Positions 1 through 9,585 of a stretch of DNA of 64,000 nucleotides are shown piece by piece. A program made the translations under genes and the position numbers. Within the stretch, counting starts at the first letter, position 1, and the number at the start of each line of letters is the position of its first letter. The stretch lies in NCBI GenBank assembly GCA_963556195.1, contig OY744519.1, positions 112,632,581-112,696,580 on the forward strand, in the 5' to 3' direction. A model generated the notes under the pieces. That model was not told the DNA's origin. It saw only the letters and a program-made list of their open reading frames with translations, and ran no database searches. Source of the DNA: Sepiola atlantica. Its lineage: Eukaryota > Mollusca > Cephalopoda > Sepiida > Sepiolidae.

Positions 1-1655
1 CACAAATGTGTTTAAACAATGACAGTTTGAATAGCAAATAAGAAGAGCTGATTATCTAAGTTAATATTTCAACGTTTATTAATATCACATCATGAATCCA
101 ATTAATTTGTTCAACATATAGCAACGAGTCATTTTCTTTATTCATGATACAAGCGGCTACCAAACAAAAGCCTATCATGTCAAATGGAATGTATTCACTG
201 TATGCTGAAGCAGACATTCTTGACAATCACTTTTCACGCTTTCAAAATATATTTTAATTAGAAAAATAATCTTTTCAAAGCTAAGTAAATGTAATTTCTT
301 CATTCCATAAATTGTACATGGTTTATAGAAAAATGTTGCAAGCTAATTAAAAGTTGATGGAATAAATGAGTTGCTAATTACTTATATGATTATTGAAAGG
401 ACAGAGTAATCTGCCGGAGATGAACTAGCGTTGTTTACAAGATAACGGGATTATAAATTGTTAATGTGTTTTGTTGAGTGTTTAATTTTTGTTTTAAACT
501 TGAATAATGAATTTTAAAAGATCATGATAAAGAAAATAATAGACGAGAAAGAACTGATCCGAAATGAATTGATAGAATGCAATGTGCAACAAAAAGTGAG
601 AAATAGTAAAACGAAAAGGGGGAAGAAGAGAAGAACCACACAGCGGGAAATAAATTTTAAAAAATACATCGAAAGATAAACGGAAAAAACATTGAACATA
701 TATGTATGTAAAATAAAGAGTAAGACAGGGAATGAAGAGCAATGAGAAAAATACCGAAATACATGAAAAGAGAGAGGCAGATACTGAGAAAGAGAGACAA
801 CCAGAAGAAAGAAAAAGATACAAAAACAAAACAAAAAGTACAAAAAACAAAAAAAGTTAATGCAGGTAAGTTTTTATTCATTCTTATCAAGCATTTGATA
901 TGACAAAACTGTTTGTACTTTGAGCCTTGCTAAACCTTAAAAAAGAATCTGCGTCAGGCCTGACAATAACTCTTGTTAACTTTCATGGAACAAAGAATAT
1001 TTATGGACTGTCAAACAGATATTTGAACCAAATGGAAAGGAATAAGAAGAAAAAGAAAAGAAGATGAATTGAATCCACAGACCATTTCCCACATGCAGGA
1101 TCGGAAGAATACATCACAATGGTAATAGCTCAAATCGTGACAGGCAGAAATTCACTTATCATAACCTATGTATGAATTAGAAACCTTTATTGAGATATAC
1201 TTCTATTTACTTCTGCATATCAACGAATATGAGAAACTGAATAAAAATTGTCCCCAAATAAAGCGTTGCATTACTTTGTTATGATCTAGAATTTACAGTA
1301 ACAATACCATTTAAAATGTTGTTAAAATGTTATGCGAATAAAGAATATCTAGTAAAGACAAAGCAACAGAAACCTGATTGATGGGAGACTTGTCTTCCTT
1401 TCTCTTCAGAATGTTAAATGCAAAATATAATGAAAGAATAAAACAGTTACTTCGTAGCTAACTTGCTATGCAAGTTCAATGTGCAAACATATTTTTCCTA
1501 AAATCTTCGAAATTATATACATGGTTTTTTTCTTTCAGTGAATATTAATAATTGGTTGCAAAATGTTTTTTTTTTGTAAATCTTCTAAGTAATAGTTAAG
1601 AAAAAACAGTAATTCCCATAGCTGTATTGTTCCATGAGAAATAGCTGACGTCTAA
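1..1655. other. AT-rich stretch, no gene seen
   Basis: I recognise no gene or repeat family here. The overlapping minus-strand open frames around 494-890 come from a purine-rich run on the plus strand (AGA/GAAA-rich). They translate to low-complexity Phe/Leu/Ser strings in two frames at once, which is typical of chance open frames and not of a gene. Confidence 0.6.
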
Positions 1656-1659
1656 CTTT

Positions 1660-2110
1660 TTACAAAAGCTTTTATTCATCCCAAACAAGGCATATTGCCA
1701 CTGAACGGTAAGAAGATACGGTGATAAGGGTCAGATTTATAGGGGCCAACCTGGGTGGGAAGTTGGGCAGCAAGATGTTTGTTCACTTTTTAAAAAAATT
1801 CTGCATGTGGGTACGGTCGGGGAAACAAGGAGCAGGAAAGGAATTACAAAGGCAAGTCATTCGAGGAAAGAAGCTAGCAGAGTAGAAAATTTCCCGGCAT
1901 CTACGGAACTCCACAGTGAAGAGGTGAGATTTTGATGCTAGTAGAGTGAATTGAGGGAGTACAAGCGCAGTAAGTTCATTGGCGCATGTTCATTGTAAAA
2001 CAAAAACAGGGACGTAACACTGTGGCTATGTGACAGAGACTAGAGCTTTGAAGACAGTGTGTGACATATTAGGTTAGAAATCACCTTTTGCACCCATTCC
2101 AAGAGGCTAA
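1660..2110 (-). pseudogene. Decayed 3' end of a jockey/CR1-like LINE
   Basis: The plus strand here matches, with many changes and small indels, the plus-strand sequence over the 3' part of the LINE at 29.7-30.15 kb. Shared landmarks in the same order are the terminal CCCAAACAAGGCA block, GTCGGGGAAACA, the GAGGAAAGAAGCTA-like block, CTCCACAGTGAA, and the ATGTGACAGAGACTAGAGCTT-like block shortened here. The copy is 5'-truncated and has no open frame. It is on the minus strand like the 29.7-kb copy. It is much older than that copy, judging by the divergence. Confidence 0.75.
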
Positions 2111-2985
2111 TGTTCTCGGAAAAGTAGAGCAACGTAAATCTGTAGCCCTATAGACAATAATATAATTTTTAAATAAGGGCAAAAACTTAGATTTTTCCAT
2201 CGTGACTTTTATTTCGTTGCCGTTTTATGTCTTGGAAAATAATTAGATTTTTCTTTTCTTACTGTAATCTCTTAGGAAATACCAGATTAGACGAACATTA
2301 GGCTCTTCCGAAAGACAACTTTAGTCTTAACAAAATGAAAAAAAAAACATATTCATTCAAATGGAACATAAATTCAACTTTGAGCTCATGGGAGAACTTT
2401 AAGAGATATTATGAAATAACATAAGCTATAAAACTTATAATCAACAATTTCATGATTCAGCATGGGATAACTTCTTTATATTACCAGGAATGGCAATAGC
2501 ACACAAAGTTTCCCAATGCTCACTGATGTAAAATTCCTGAGTCTGTCTTGTTCCATAGTGTTTCTCTGCTTATTCTTGATTCTCGTTAAGTTTTGAAAAA
2601 AAAAAGCATTCTCCACTACAATTGGTCACTATAAGGGAAATATATGTGTAGAACGATTTCTACATTTGGAAAGTCTACTCCAAATTATTATTTTTTTTAT
2701 GCTAACAGTTGATAGAATTGCAATTCCAAAGCATCTATGGGCGATGAAATGTCAGTTTTGAGTAATGAATAAAAGCTAAACCAACACACAGTAGTAAATT
2801 GCCAAGGTATAATGAAACAATATTTCCTGTAATATGAGGTTCTTGAACATATGAGGTCAGTGGTGATCACTCCATCCATCCATCCTTCTTCCCATCTTCC
2901 TCCTCCTTCCCATCTTTTGGTGCTACTAGATCATGCTGTCTGAAGATAGTGGCTTACTGACTAAAACAGCACCAAACATTGATGT
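2111..2985. other. No feature recognised
   Basis: AT-rich sequence with short homopolymers and a CCATC/CTTCC-rich pyrimidine patch at about 2874-2920. The minus-strand open frame at 2697-2879 has no recognisable motif. Confidence 0.5.
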
Positions 2986-3059
2986 TATTGTTTTTTCTAT
3001 TCGTTTTTGCAAAACTCAATCATGTTCTATAAAACCAAAAACAAACAATAATTTTCTCC

Positions 3060-3347
3060 TACAAAACAACCAAACAAAACACCATGAATAAATACTTAAA
3101 CATATAACGAACTTGAAGCATTACCAAAATTACCAGATTCGGCATTAAATAACCCGAAAAAGATTGATATGTAACAAAATAACCAAACCAAACACCACAA
3201 ATGATATTAAAATACATATACATTAAAAGAAAATGATATTAAAATACATAAACTTTAAAAGAAAATGATATTAAAATACATAAACATTAAAAACTAATGT
3301 TCAGCATTAAATGACCCATAAGTTGATATGCCGCAAAACAAAACAAA
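3060..3347 (-). repeat. Diverged inverted monomers of the 127-bp satellite
   Basis: Read on the minus strand, about 3075-3215 follows the 127-bp monomer of the array at 4.95-6.18 kb. Shared blocks are GAACTTGAAGCAT, CCAGATTCGGCATTAAATAA and ACCAAACCAAACACC on the plus strand. A second, shorter piece (3304-3347) repeats the GCATTAAATGACCC and GATATGCCGCAAAACAAAAC part. Between them a 31-33-bp unit (GATATTAAAATACATA...) is repeated three times at 3208-3297. The copies are far more diverged than the monomers of the main array and lie in opposite orientation to it. Confidence 0.75.
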
Positions 3348-4180
3348 CCACATCATCATCACCACCACCTTTATCCTCCTGTTTTGGTATTTAAAGTGCT
3401 GTGAGTGTCCCAGAGTCTATACAACGTCTCACGCCTGTTCTTACTCGGGTCTCATACAAAGGGTTGATATTAGCCATGTTGCATGCAGTCAAATCACTTC
3501 TTACGCACTCCAGCAAGGTCTACCTCAGTCTACCACACTCCCTAGTGCCTGAGATATCTTGGCATGTTACAGCAGCACTATACTAATCAATTACTGTATC
3601 ATTAAACAACAAATTTTTAAAAAAAATGCAACTATAAACCTACTGAAAGTCAAACAATGTAATCAAATATGTGAACAAAAATCAATCAATTTTAATCAAG
3701 TTAAATTTACTCAAGTTAACTATATTTATTTTTTTTATAGATGCAAATCAAATGAATGAACAGGGAAACAAGAAGATAACAGACGATAATGAAGTGAAAG
3801 GCGAAATCATCATTAAAAGGGTTGATGAAACAATAATAATGAAAGTAATAATAAATAAGAAAGAAAAGTAAAAAAAATTATAAAAGTAAAATGAGAATAA
3901 AAGAGATAACAGAAATGCCAATGTGGCCCGATGCCAAAGTAATAAAAGACAATAAAAACAGCTGGACATTGACAAGACAAAAGAATGGAACAATAAGCTT
4001 GCCCATTCTTTCCTTGTATAATATTGTAATGAAGATGTGTTCTTTAATAATGTTCTTGTATCTGAATCTTTAAACAATATGACATTAAAATAAAATACAT
4101 TTTCTAAAGTTGTAAAACAGACGTGGATAATTCTTTCTAAGCTTTCAAAGTGAACGATGGATATATTTATTTATTGTATA
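3348..4180. other. No gene recognised
   Basis: AT-rich. Several short open frames overlap on both strands between 3328 and 4077, but none shows a domain, signal peptide or other feature I can support. The purine-rich stretch 3750-3960 explains the Phe/Leu/Ser-rich minus-strand frame there. Confidence 0.45.
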
Positions 4181-4182
4181 CC

Positions 4183-4290
4183 AGCAGGGCTACCTGGCGT
4201 TGCCCAAGGTTCTTGAAAAGAAAATAGAATAGTTAAAAAAAAAAGGTATTTGTAATATATAATTTGTTAAAACCTTTCTATTTTACTCTC
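4183..4290 (+). mobile_element. Terminal fragment of the element seen at 44.35 kb
   Basis: The run AGCAGGGCTACC followed by TGGCGTTGCCC and then AAAATAGAATAGTTAAAAAA aligns with the start of the large element at 44349 (AGCAGGGCTACCCGGCGTTG, then AAAATAGAAGAGTTAAAAAA). The match fades after about 100 bp, so this is a 5'-end fragment or an internally deleted copy. Confidence 0.6.
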
Positions 4291-4880
4291 CAGGACCCCA
4301 GGTGACACTGTAGCTTCCCTCCCCCCTCTCTCTCGCTCTCTCACACTCATATTACCTTTTAAAACCTCTCCAAATGCATCTCATTGTAATTCATGCGGAA
4401 ACTTTTGTAACTGCTTAAATATAATTGAAGAAAGAAAAAGTAAATGCAATCAGTAGCCGACGTTTTTACATAGTTTCAGTATATTTTTTCGAACATTTAC
4501 CAGTAAGAATGAAAGAAAGTAATTTTTTTTGTGAAACTCCATGCACTAAATCGGTCTATGGGGTCTGCAAGTGAATGAGCATTAGACTATTTTCATAACA
4601 TAAACAACTTGAGGATTGAATGAGGAATTTAAGTTCTTCTATCATGAAAGAGAGAGAACGTGTGTGTGAGTACAGTGCCACTTATTCAAATAATTTTCGG
4701 TAAATATTAAAGTCAGCATTTCCCGGAAATCCATGATATTAATGTGTAATGCTGCTCCAAGCCCTGTGCCCCATACTGCCGTTTCAATTCTTTTTTTTCA
4801 TTTCTATAATTTTAAAGTTATAAATCAAAGAAAATAAAGTATAAAAAGTCGTCTTTCCTTTTTATGACTGCCAGGCGACT
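4291..4880. other. No feature recognised
   Basis: AT-rich sequence with a short CT run at 4316-4342. I see no gene. Confidence 0.45.
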
Positions 4881-4947
4881 ATGCAGAACCCACACTAATA
4901 TGTTACCCCATTTGATCAAATTGAAATATAAATATCGAATTATTGGT

Positions 4948-6185
4948 ATGGTTTGGTAGTTTTGTTTTACGGCATATCAACCCTTTTTTGGTTATTTAAT
5001 GCCGAATCTGGTCATTATAGTAAAAGTTTTTATGCTTCAAGTTCTTTATATCTTCAAATGTTTAATCATCGTTTTTGGTTTGGTAGTTTTGTTTTACGGC
5101 ATATCAACCCTTTTTGGGTTATTTAATGCCGAATCTGGTCATTATAGTAAAAGTTTTTATGCTTCAAGTTCTTTATATCTTCAAATGTTTAATCATCGTT
5201 TTTGGTTTGGTAGTTTTGTTTTACGGCATATCAACCCTTTTTGGGTTATTTAATGCCGAATCTGGTCATTATAGTAAAAGTTTTTATGCTTCAAGTTCTT
5301 TATATCTTCAAATGTTTAATCATCGTTTTTGGTTTGGTAGTTTTGTTTTACGGCATATCAACCCTTTTTTGGTTATTTAATGCCGAATCTGGTCATTATA
5401 GTAAAAGTTTTTATGCTTCAAGTTCTTTATATCTTCAAATGTTTAATCATCGTTTTTGGTTTGGTAGTTTTGTTTTACGGCATATCAACCCTTTTTGGGT
5501 TATTTAATGCCGAATCTGGTCATTATAGTAAAAGTTTTTATGCTTCAAGTTCTTTATATCTTCAAATGTTTAATCATCGTTTTTGGTTTGGTAGTTTTGT
5601 TTTACGGCATATCAACCCTTTTTTGGTTATTTAATGCCGAATCTGGTCATTATAGTAAAAGTTTTTATGCTTCAAGTTCTTTATATCTTCAAATGTTTAA
5701 TCATCGTTTTTGGTTTGGTAGTTTTGTTTTACGGCATATCAACCCTTTTTGGGTTATTTAATGCCGAATCTGGTCATTATAGTAAAAGTTTTTATGCTTC
5801 AAGTTCTTTATATCTTCAAATGTTTAATCATCGTTTTTGGTTTGGTAGTTTTGTTTTACGGCATATCAACCCTTTTTTGGTTATTTAATGCCGAATCTGG
5901 TCATTATAGTAAAAGTTTTTATGCTTCAAGTTCTTTATATCTTCAAATGTTTAATCATCGTTTTTGGTTTGGTAGTTTTGTTTTACGGCATATCAACCCT
6001 TTTTGGGTTATTTAATGCCGAATCTGGTCATTATAGTAAAAGTTTTTATGCTTCAAGTTCTTTATATCTTCAAATGTTTAATCATCGTTTTTGGTTTGGT
6101 AGTTTTGTTTTACGGCATATCAACCCTTTTTGGGTTATTTAATGCCGAATCTGGTCATTATAGTAAAAGATTTATGCTTCAAGAT
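4948..6185 (+). repeat. 127-bp satellite, ten monomers
   Basis: The block GGCATATCAACCC starts at 4971, 5098, 5225, 5352, 5479, 5606, 5733, 5860, 5987 and 6114, an exact 127-bp step each time. Monomers are almost identical; the main variant is one G/T change giving CCCTTTTTGGG (A) or CCCTTTTTTGG (B) in the order B A A B A B A B A A. Most of the array is therefore an A-B dimer of 254 bp, a simple higher-order repeat. Each A monomer holds a dyad: CGGCAT and ATGCCG flank AACCC-TTTTT-GGGTT. Because 127 is not a multiple of 3, the chain of 84-88-codon open frames is a by-product, not a gene family. Confidence 0.97.
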
Positions 6186-6305
6186 CTAAAAATAAAATAA
6201 AAAAGGGGAGGGAGAAAGGGAGAGGGGCTGTTGTTTTTGTTTTTGGTTTTGTAGAACATAATTAAGTTTTACAAAAAAGAAAAAAAAAAAAAAAAAAAAC
6301 GTCAA
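4948..6305 (+). mobile_element. Dispersed element with internally amplified 127-bp satellite
   Basis: The left part is a tandem array (separate entry). The right part, 6188-6305, reads AAATAAAATAAAAAAGGGG, GGGAGAAAGGGAGAGGGGCT, then TTTTGTAGAACATAATTAAG, an A-rich run, and CGTCAATGTAGG. This right part is almost identical to 43175-43303, where the same left monomer and right end bound a short one-monomer copy. The array therefore looks like an expansion of the first part of a mobile element. The element lies inside the older 165-bp-period array, whose unit is split by it. No clear target duplication is visible for this copy. Confidence 0.75.
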
Positions 6306-7101
6306 TGTAGGTGAATTTCGTCTCAGGGAGCCACAGGGCAGCCTGATCTGGTATCACCAGTCGAATTGTTGAAGAATATATATATGGTTATGAACATCTA
6401 TCACCAAAACACTAGGGGGGAATTTTTCAGCATATTTCTTTTTATGAACATCTGCCACAAATACAGACATCACAATATTGTTGCACTTCCTGTTATCAAA
6501 ATTAAATTGAAATATATTTACCCGAGTAACCTGGGTAATGTAGTTCAAGAATATATACCGCAATGTCGGTTTATCACCAAAATACTAGTTGGAGTTTGTG
6601 ACATATTTTCTTCTTTTATGAACGTCCAGCACGAACTGAGAATCCACAATGTTATTCTACCCGCTTTGATCAAAATGGAATATACTTATCCAAGTACCGT
6701 GGGTAATGTACTTTCATAATATATGTTAAAGGGAGTCTATCTTCTAAAACATAAGGAATTTATGACATATTTCCTTTTTTTATGGACGTCTACTGTGAAA
6801 GCAAGCACCACAATATTATTCTACCCTGTTTGACTCAATTTTAATATACTTACCAAAGTAGCCAGGTAATGTAGTTTAAAATATATATGGTTATAGAAGT
6901 TTATCTCCAACATCCTAGGACGAGTTTGTGACATATTTCCCTGTTCTAAATATCTGACCCGAATGCAGACCCTACAATATTATTGCACCCCTTTTTATCA
7001 AAATAAAATATATGTATCCAAGTACAGTGTAATGTAGTATCAGTACAACCATTGTCAAAATAAAATATACTTATCCTAGTACCCTGGGTAAAGTGGTTGA
7101 A

Positions 7102-7103
<2 letters not shown>

Positions 7104-7147
<44 letters not shown>
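7104..7147. repeat. (TA)n microsatellite
   Basis: Uninterrupted TA dinucleotides inside a monomer of the 165-bp-period array; the array unit itself contains the seed AATATATATGG. Confidence 0.95.
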
Positions 7148-7149
<2 letters not shown>

Positions 7150-7689
7150 GGTCCATCTCTAAATCCTAGCAGGATGTTGTGGCATATTATTTTCTTATAG
7201 ACGTCCGGTATGAACACAGATTCAACAATATTATTTGTTCAAAATAAAATATACTTATTTAAGTACCCAGGGTAGTCTCAGAATACATATGGAAGAGGTG
7301 TTACGCCTTGTATTAACAAAACCCTACAATATTACTGTACTCTCTTTGAGAAATATACTTATTCAATTACCCTGGGTAATGTAGTATAATAATATATATC
7401 GTAACGCGAGTTGATCTCTAAAACACTAGGAGCATTTTGTGATATATTCCCGTTTTATAGACTTCCATCATGAATAAAGACACTACGATATTAGTGTACC
7501 CACTTTTAATCAAAATGAAATATACTTATCCAAGTCCCCTGGGTAATGTTCTTTCAGAATATATGTGGTTATGGGGGACTATCTCCAAAATCCTAAGAGG
7601 ACTTTGTTACACATTCCCTTTTTTATGTACATCTGGTAATAATGACGACCCCCACCCACAGTATTATTATATCCCCATAACTCCTCCTA

Positions 7690-7830
7690 TTTTAGTGGGA
7701 CATGGTTTATTGCCTGTGGTATGAGGCTCCAATGAGGAAGTGAACACAGAACTATGCAGATATTGTTGCTCCCGTCCTGAGTGCCTCATTTTGAGGAGCC
7801 TGATTTCCCCCACCTTAAAAACAGTAATTT
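7690..7830 (+). mobile_element. Possible remnant of a U2-related element
   Basis: The run GGAGCCTGATTTCCCCCACC with TTAAAAAC resembles the 3' half of the U2-related copy at 34.4 kb (AGAGCTGGATATTCCCCACA, TTAAAAACC). The rest is too diverged to be sure. The neighbouring 7855-7883 is a pure CT run. Confidence 0.3.
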
Positions 7831-7851
7831 GTTTCTTTTGTTTTTGCTCTC

Positions 7852-7854
<3 letters not shown>

Positions 7855-7883
<29 letters not shown>
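7855..7883. repeat. (CT)n microsatellite
   Basis: Pure CT dinucleotide run. It produces Glu-Arg repeats in minus-strand open frames there, which are not genes. Confidence 0.95.
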
Positions 7884-8688
7884 GAACAAACTTGCAAAAG
7901 AAATAAACAAACATATAAGCAGATAACACTTTTGCCATTCTTTCGATCGAATAAAAAGAAAGAAGGAAAAAAGAAATAAACATATTTACAACTCGACTTT
8001 TAAACTTAATCTTCTCCCCCTCTCACTGTCTTTCTTTCACTCCTTCTTTCATTCATTCATTCTCTCTTTCACTCCCCTCTTATCCTTCCTCTTTCTCCCC
8101 CTCCTCTGGCTCTTTCTATTTTGTTATTGTGCCCAGAGAATTTAACCTAAAAAAACATGTTTTTTTTTGTCTCCCCTTGAAAACATCTTGTCCCTGTGTA
8201 TATATATATTGACGTATTTATTTTGCCTAACCTGCTCGGGTCCACACCGAATCCGGTGATATAAGGTTTGTAAGTGTATGTTGTGTATTTTCTGACTTCT
8301 ATCTAGACACACACACTCACACAGCCAAAAAAATGTGACTTTCCTTAATATAATAGTCTTATGGGGGGAAAAATCATAAAAACATTTTTGAATATATATT
8401 TCTTTTATGCTGATAATAGAGTAATAAAAGCCAGGCTACAATCGTTTATTCAACCATTTCACTGTTGCGTCCACCAAAGTCTATGATTCCGTTTTGTAGC
8501 ACAATACATTAAAATGTAATAAAATTGCCATGACAAAGCTGTTGTCAACTTTTAAAAATTATATTCAAAGGTAAAATTGTCTTTACATTCAATCACTTTC
8601 ATATTTCCATTGTAAAACCCACAATCATCAGTGAAAAACTTATCATTTCTATTCAATTTCTAGTAGAAGAATACAATAAATAAGACAA
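7884..8688. other. No gene recognised
   Basis: Pyrimidine-rich at 8005-8120 (TTTC/CTCC/TCATT repeats), otherwise AT-rich. No motif I can name. Confidence 0.45.
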
Positions 8689-8689
8689 C

Positions 8690-8990
8690 TCCGATTAATG
8701 TTTGGCGATTTTGTTGGTTAGGTCACATTGAAAGAATGGACGAGAGTTCTTGGGTTAGTAAATGTAGAACAGTTGATGTAGCAGGGTCAGTTGTCAGAAG
8801 AATACTAAGGAACACCTGGGAGGAAATGATAAGGATGTACTTATGTAGAGAAAGAGGTGTAAATAAAGACCTGGTCTGAGATAGATTAGTTTAGAAGTCA
8901 ATTTCTAAAAGCCGTCGAACATGTGTCAACATGTAAAAATGACTTTACACCAAATATTATTATTATTATTATTATGGTGATGATGATGAT
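8690..8990 (+). pseudogene. 3' end of an RTE-like LINE with trinucleotide tail
   Basis: The sequence from GGTCACATTGAAAGAATGGA to the (ATT)n/(GAT)n tail at 8938-8990 parallels 53180-53419: GAGTTYTTGGRTTAGTA, GTAGAAYAGTTGAWGTAGCA, TGGGAGGAA-TGATAA, AAATAAAGA-CTGGTC, GATARRTTAGT-T-GAAAGTC. A peptide like 'WLGHIERM' is readable at the start, the usual C-terminal signature after the reverse-transcriptase domain of endonuclease-reverse-transcriptase LINEs. 5'-truncated, with stops. Confidence 0.7.
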
Positions 8991-9364
8991 GATTAAAATA
9001 TTTAAAAAAATATGTGTCAAAGCTTACCATTGAAACTAATTCTCACTCACTATACCAAAATCAAAATATCACTTTTCAGGATTAATATTTTAAAAGAAAT
9101 CCAATGGTGGTATTAATTTTATATTTGGGGGTTCACAATAATATCGTGGGGGTTATGTTCGTCATGCTGAGATCAATAAACAACAAGGACGATGTTTTTA
9201 CTTTATTTCATTTTTTTATGTCATTTATAGCAAAGCCCTGTAGAAATCCAATCTATTTGGTATCTGTCTGAAGCCGAAACTATATTATTACTATCCTTTA
9301 ATGCTCAATTCAGTTTACTATACTATTTCATACTAATGTACTATATTTCAATGCCTAATTCGGG
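8991..9364. other. No feature recognised
   Basis: AT-rich sequence without gene-like structure. Confidence 0.45.
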
Positions 9365-9585
9365 GGAGGAGAGTAGTGTAGTATCTGCTCTTTGGTCATG
9401 GGATTACCTTGTTTTTTTTTTGTGGGAAAGTGTAGTATAATATATGTTCTCTTGTCATGAGATCATCCTCCCAGGCATTGCCTCCTCTTTTGGTGATAGG
9501 GTAGTGAAGTATGTGCTGTGTTGTCATGAGACCATCCTCCCAAGCATTACTTCCTCCTTCGGGGGGGGGGCAGTGTTGTAAGTTC
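9365..9585 (+). repeat. Degenerate tandem copies of a U2-element head
   Basis: Three related blocks: AGTGTAGTATCTGCTC then TGGTCATGGGATTACC; AGTGTAGTATAATATA then CTTGTCATGAGATCATCC and TCCCAGGCATTGCCTCC; and AGTGAAGTATGTGCTG then GTTGTCATGAGACCATCC and TCCCAAGCATTACTTCC. The GTGTAGTATCTG core and the CTCCCAGGC-T-GCCTCC block are those of the U2-headed elements at 11.96 and 63.24 kb. This looks like a remnant that was tandemly duplicated and then decayed. It ends in a run of ten G. Confidence 0.55.

Larger units (their letters stand above)
4880..7680 (+). repeat. Old degenerate array, about 165-170 bp period
   Basis: A block close to CAAAATGAAATATACTTATC, CAAGTACCCTGGGTAATGTA, then GAATATATATGGTTATG, ATCTCCAAAATCCTAGGA, GTTTGTGACATATTTCC, TTTATGAACGTC and CACAATATTATTGTACCC recurs. 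The GGGTAATGTA-like block lies near 6533, 6701, 6864, 7029, 7085, 7269, 7374 and 7541. Spacing is mostly 163-170 bp, with shorter steps from deletions. A last piece of the same unit at about 4898-4940 lies left of the inserted 127-bp element. Monomers are strongly diverged, so the array is old. The open frames at 6366-6719 and 7470-7724 run along it and are not genes. Confidence 0.8.

Noticed and set aside
494..890. Minus-strand frames of 77-118 codons
   Set aside because: Low-complexity Phe/Leu/Ser strings in overlapping frames from a purine-rich tract; no start context, domain or balanced composition.
4999..6200. Family of nine overlapping 65-88-codon open frames with a membrane-protein look
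   Set aside because: They are the same 127-bp satellite read in three frames; the frame shift per monomer and lack of codon variation show that they are by-products of the repeat.
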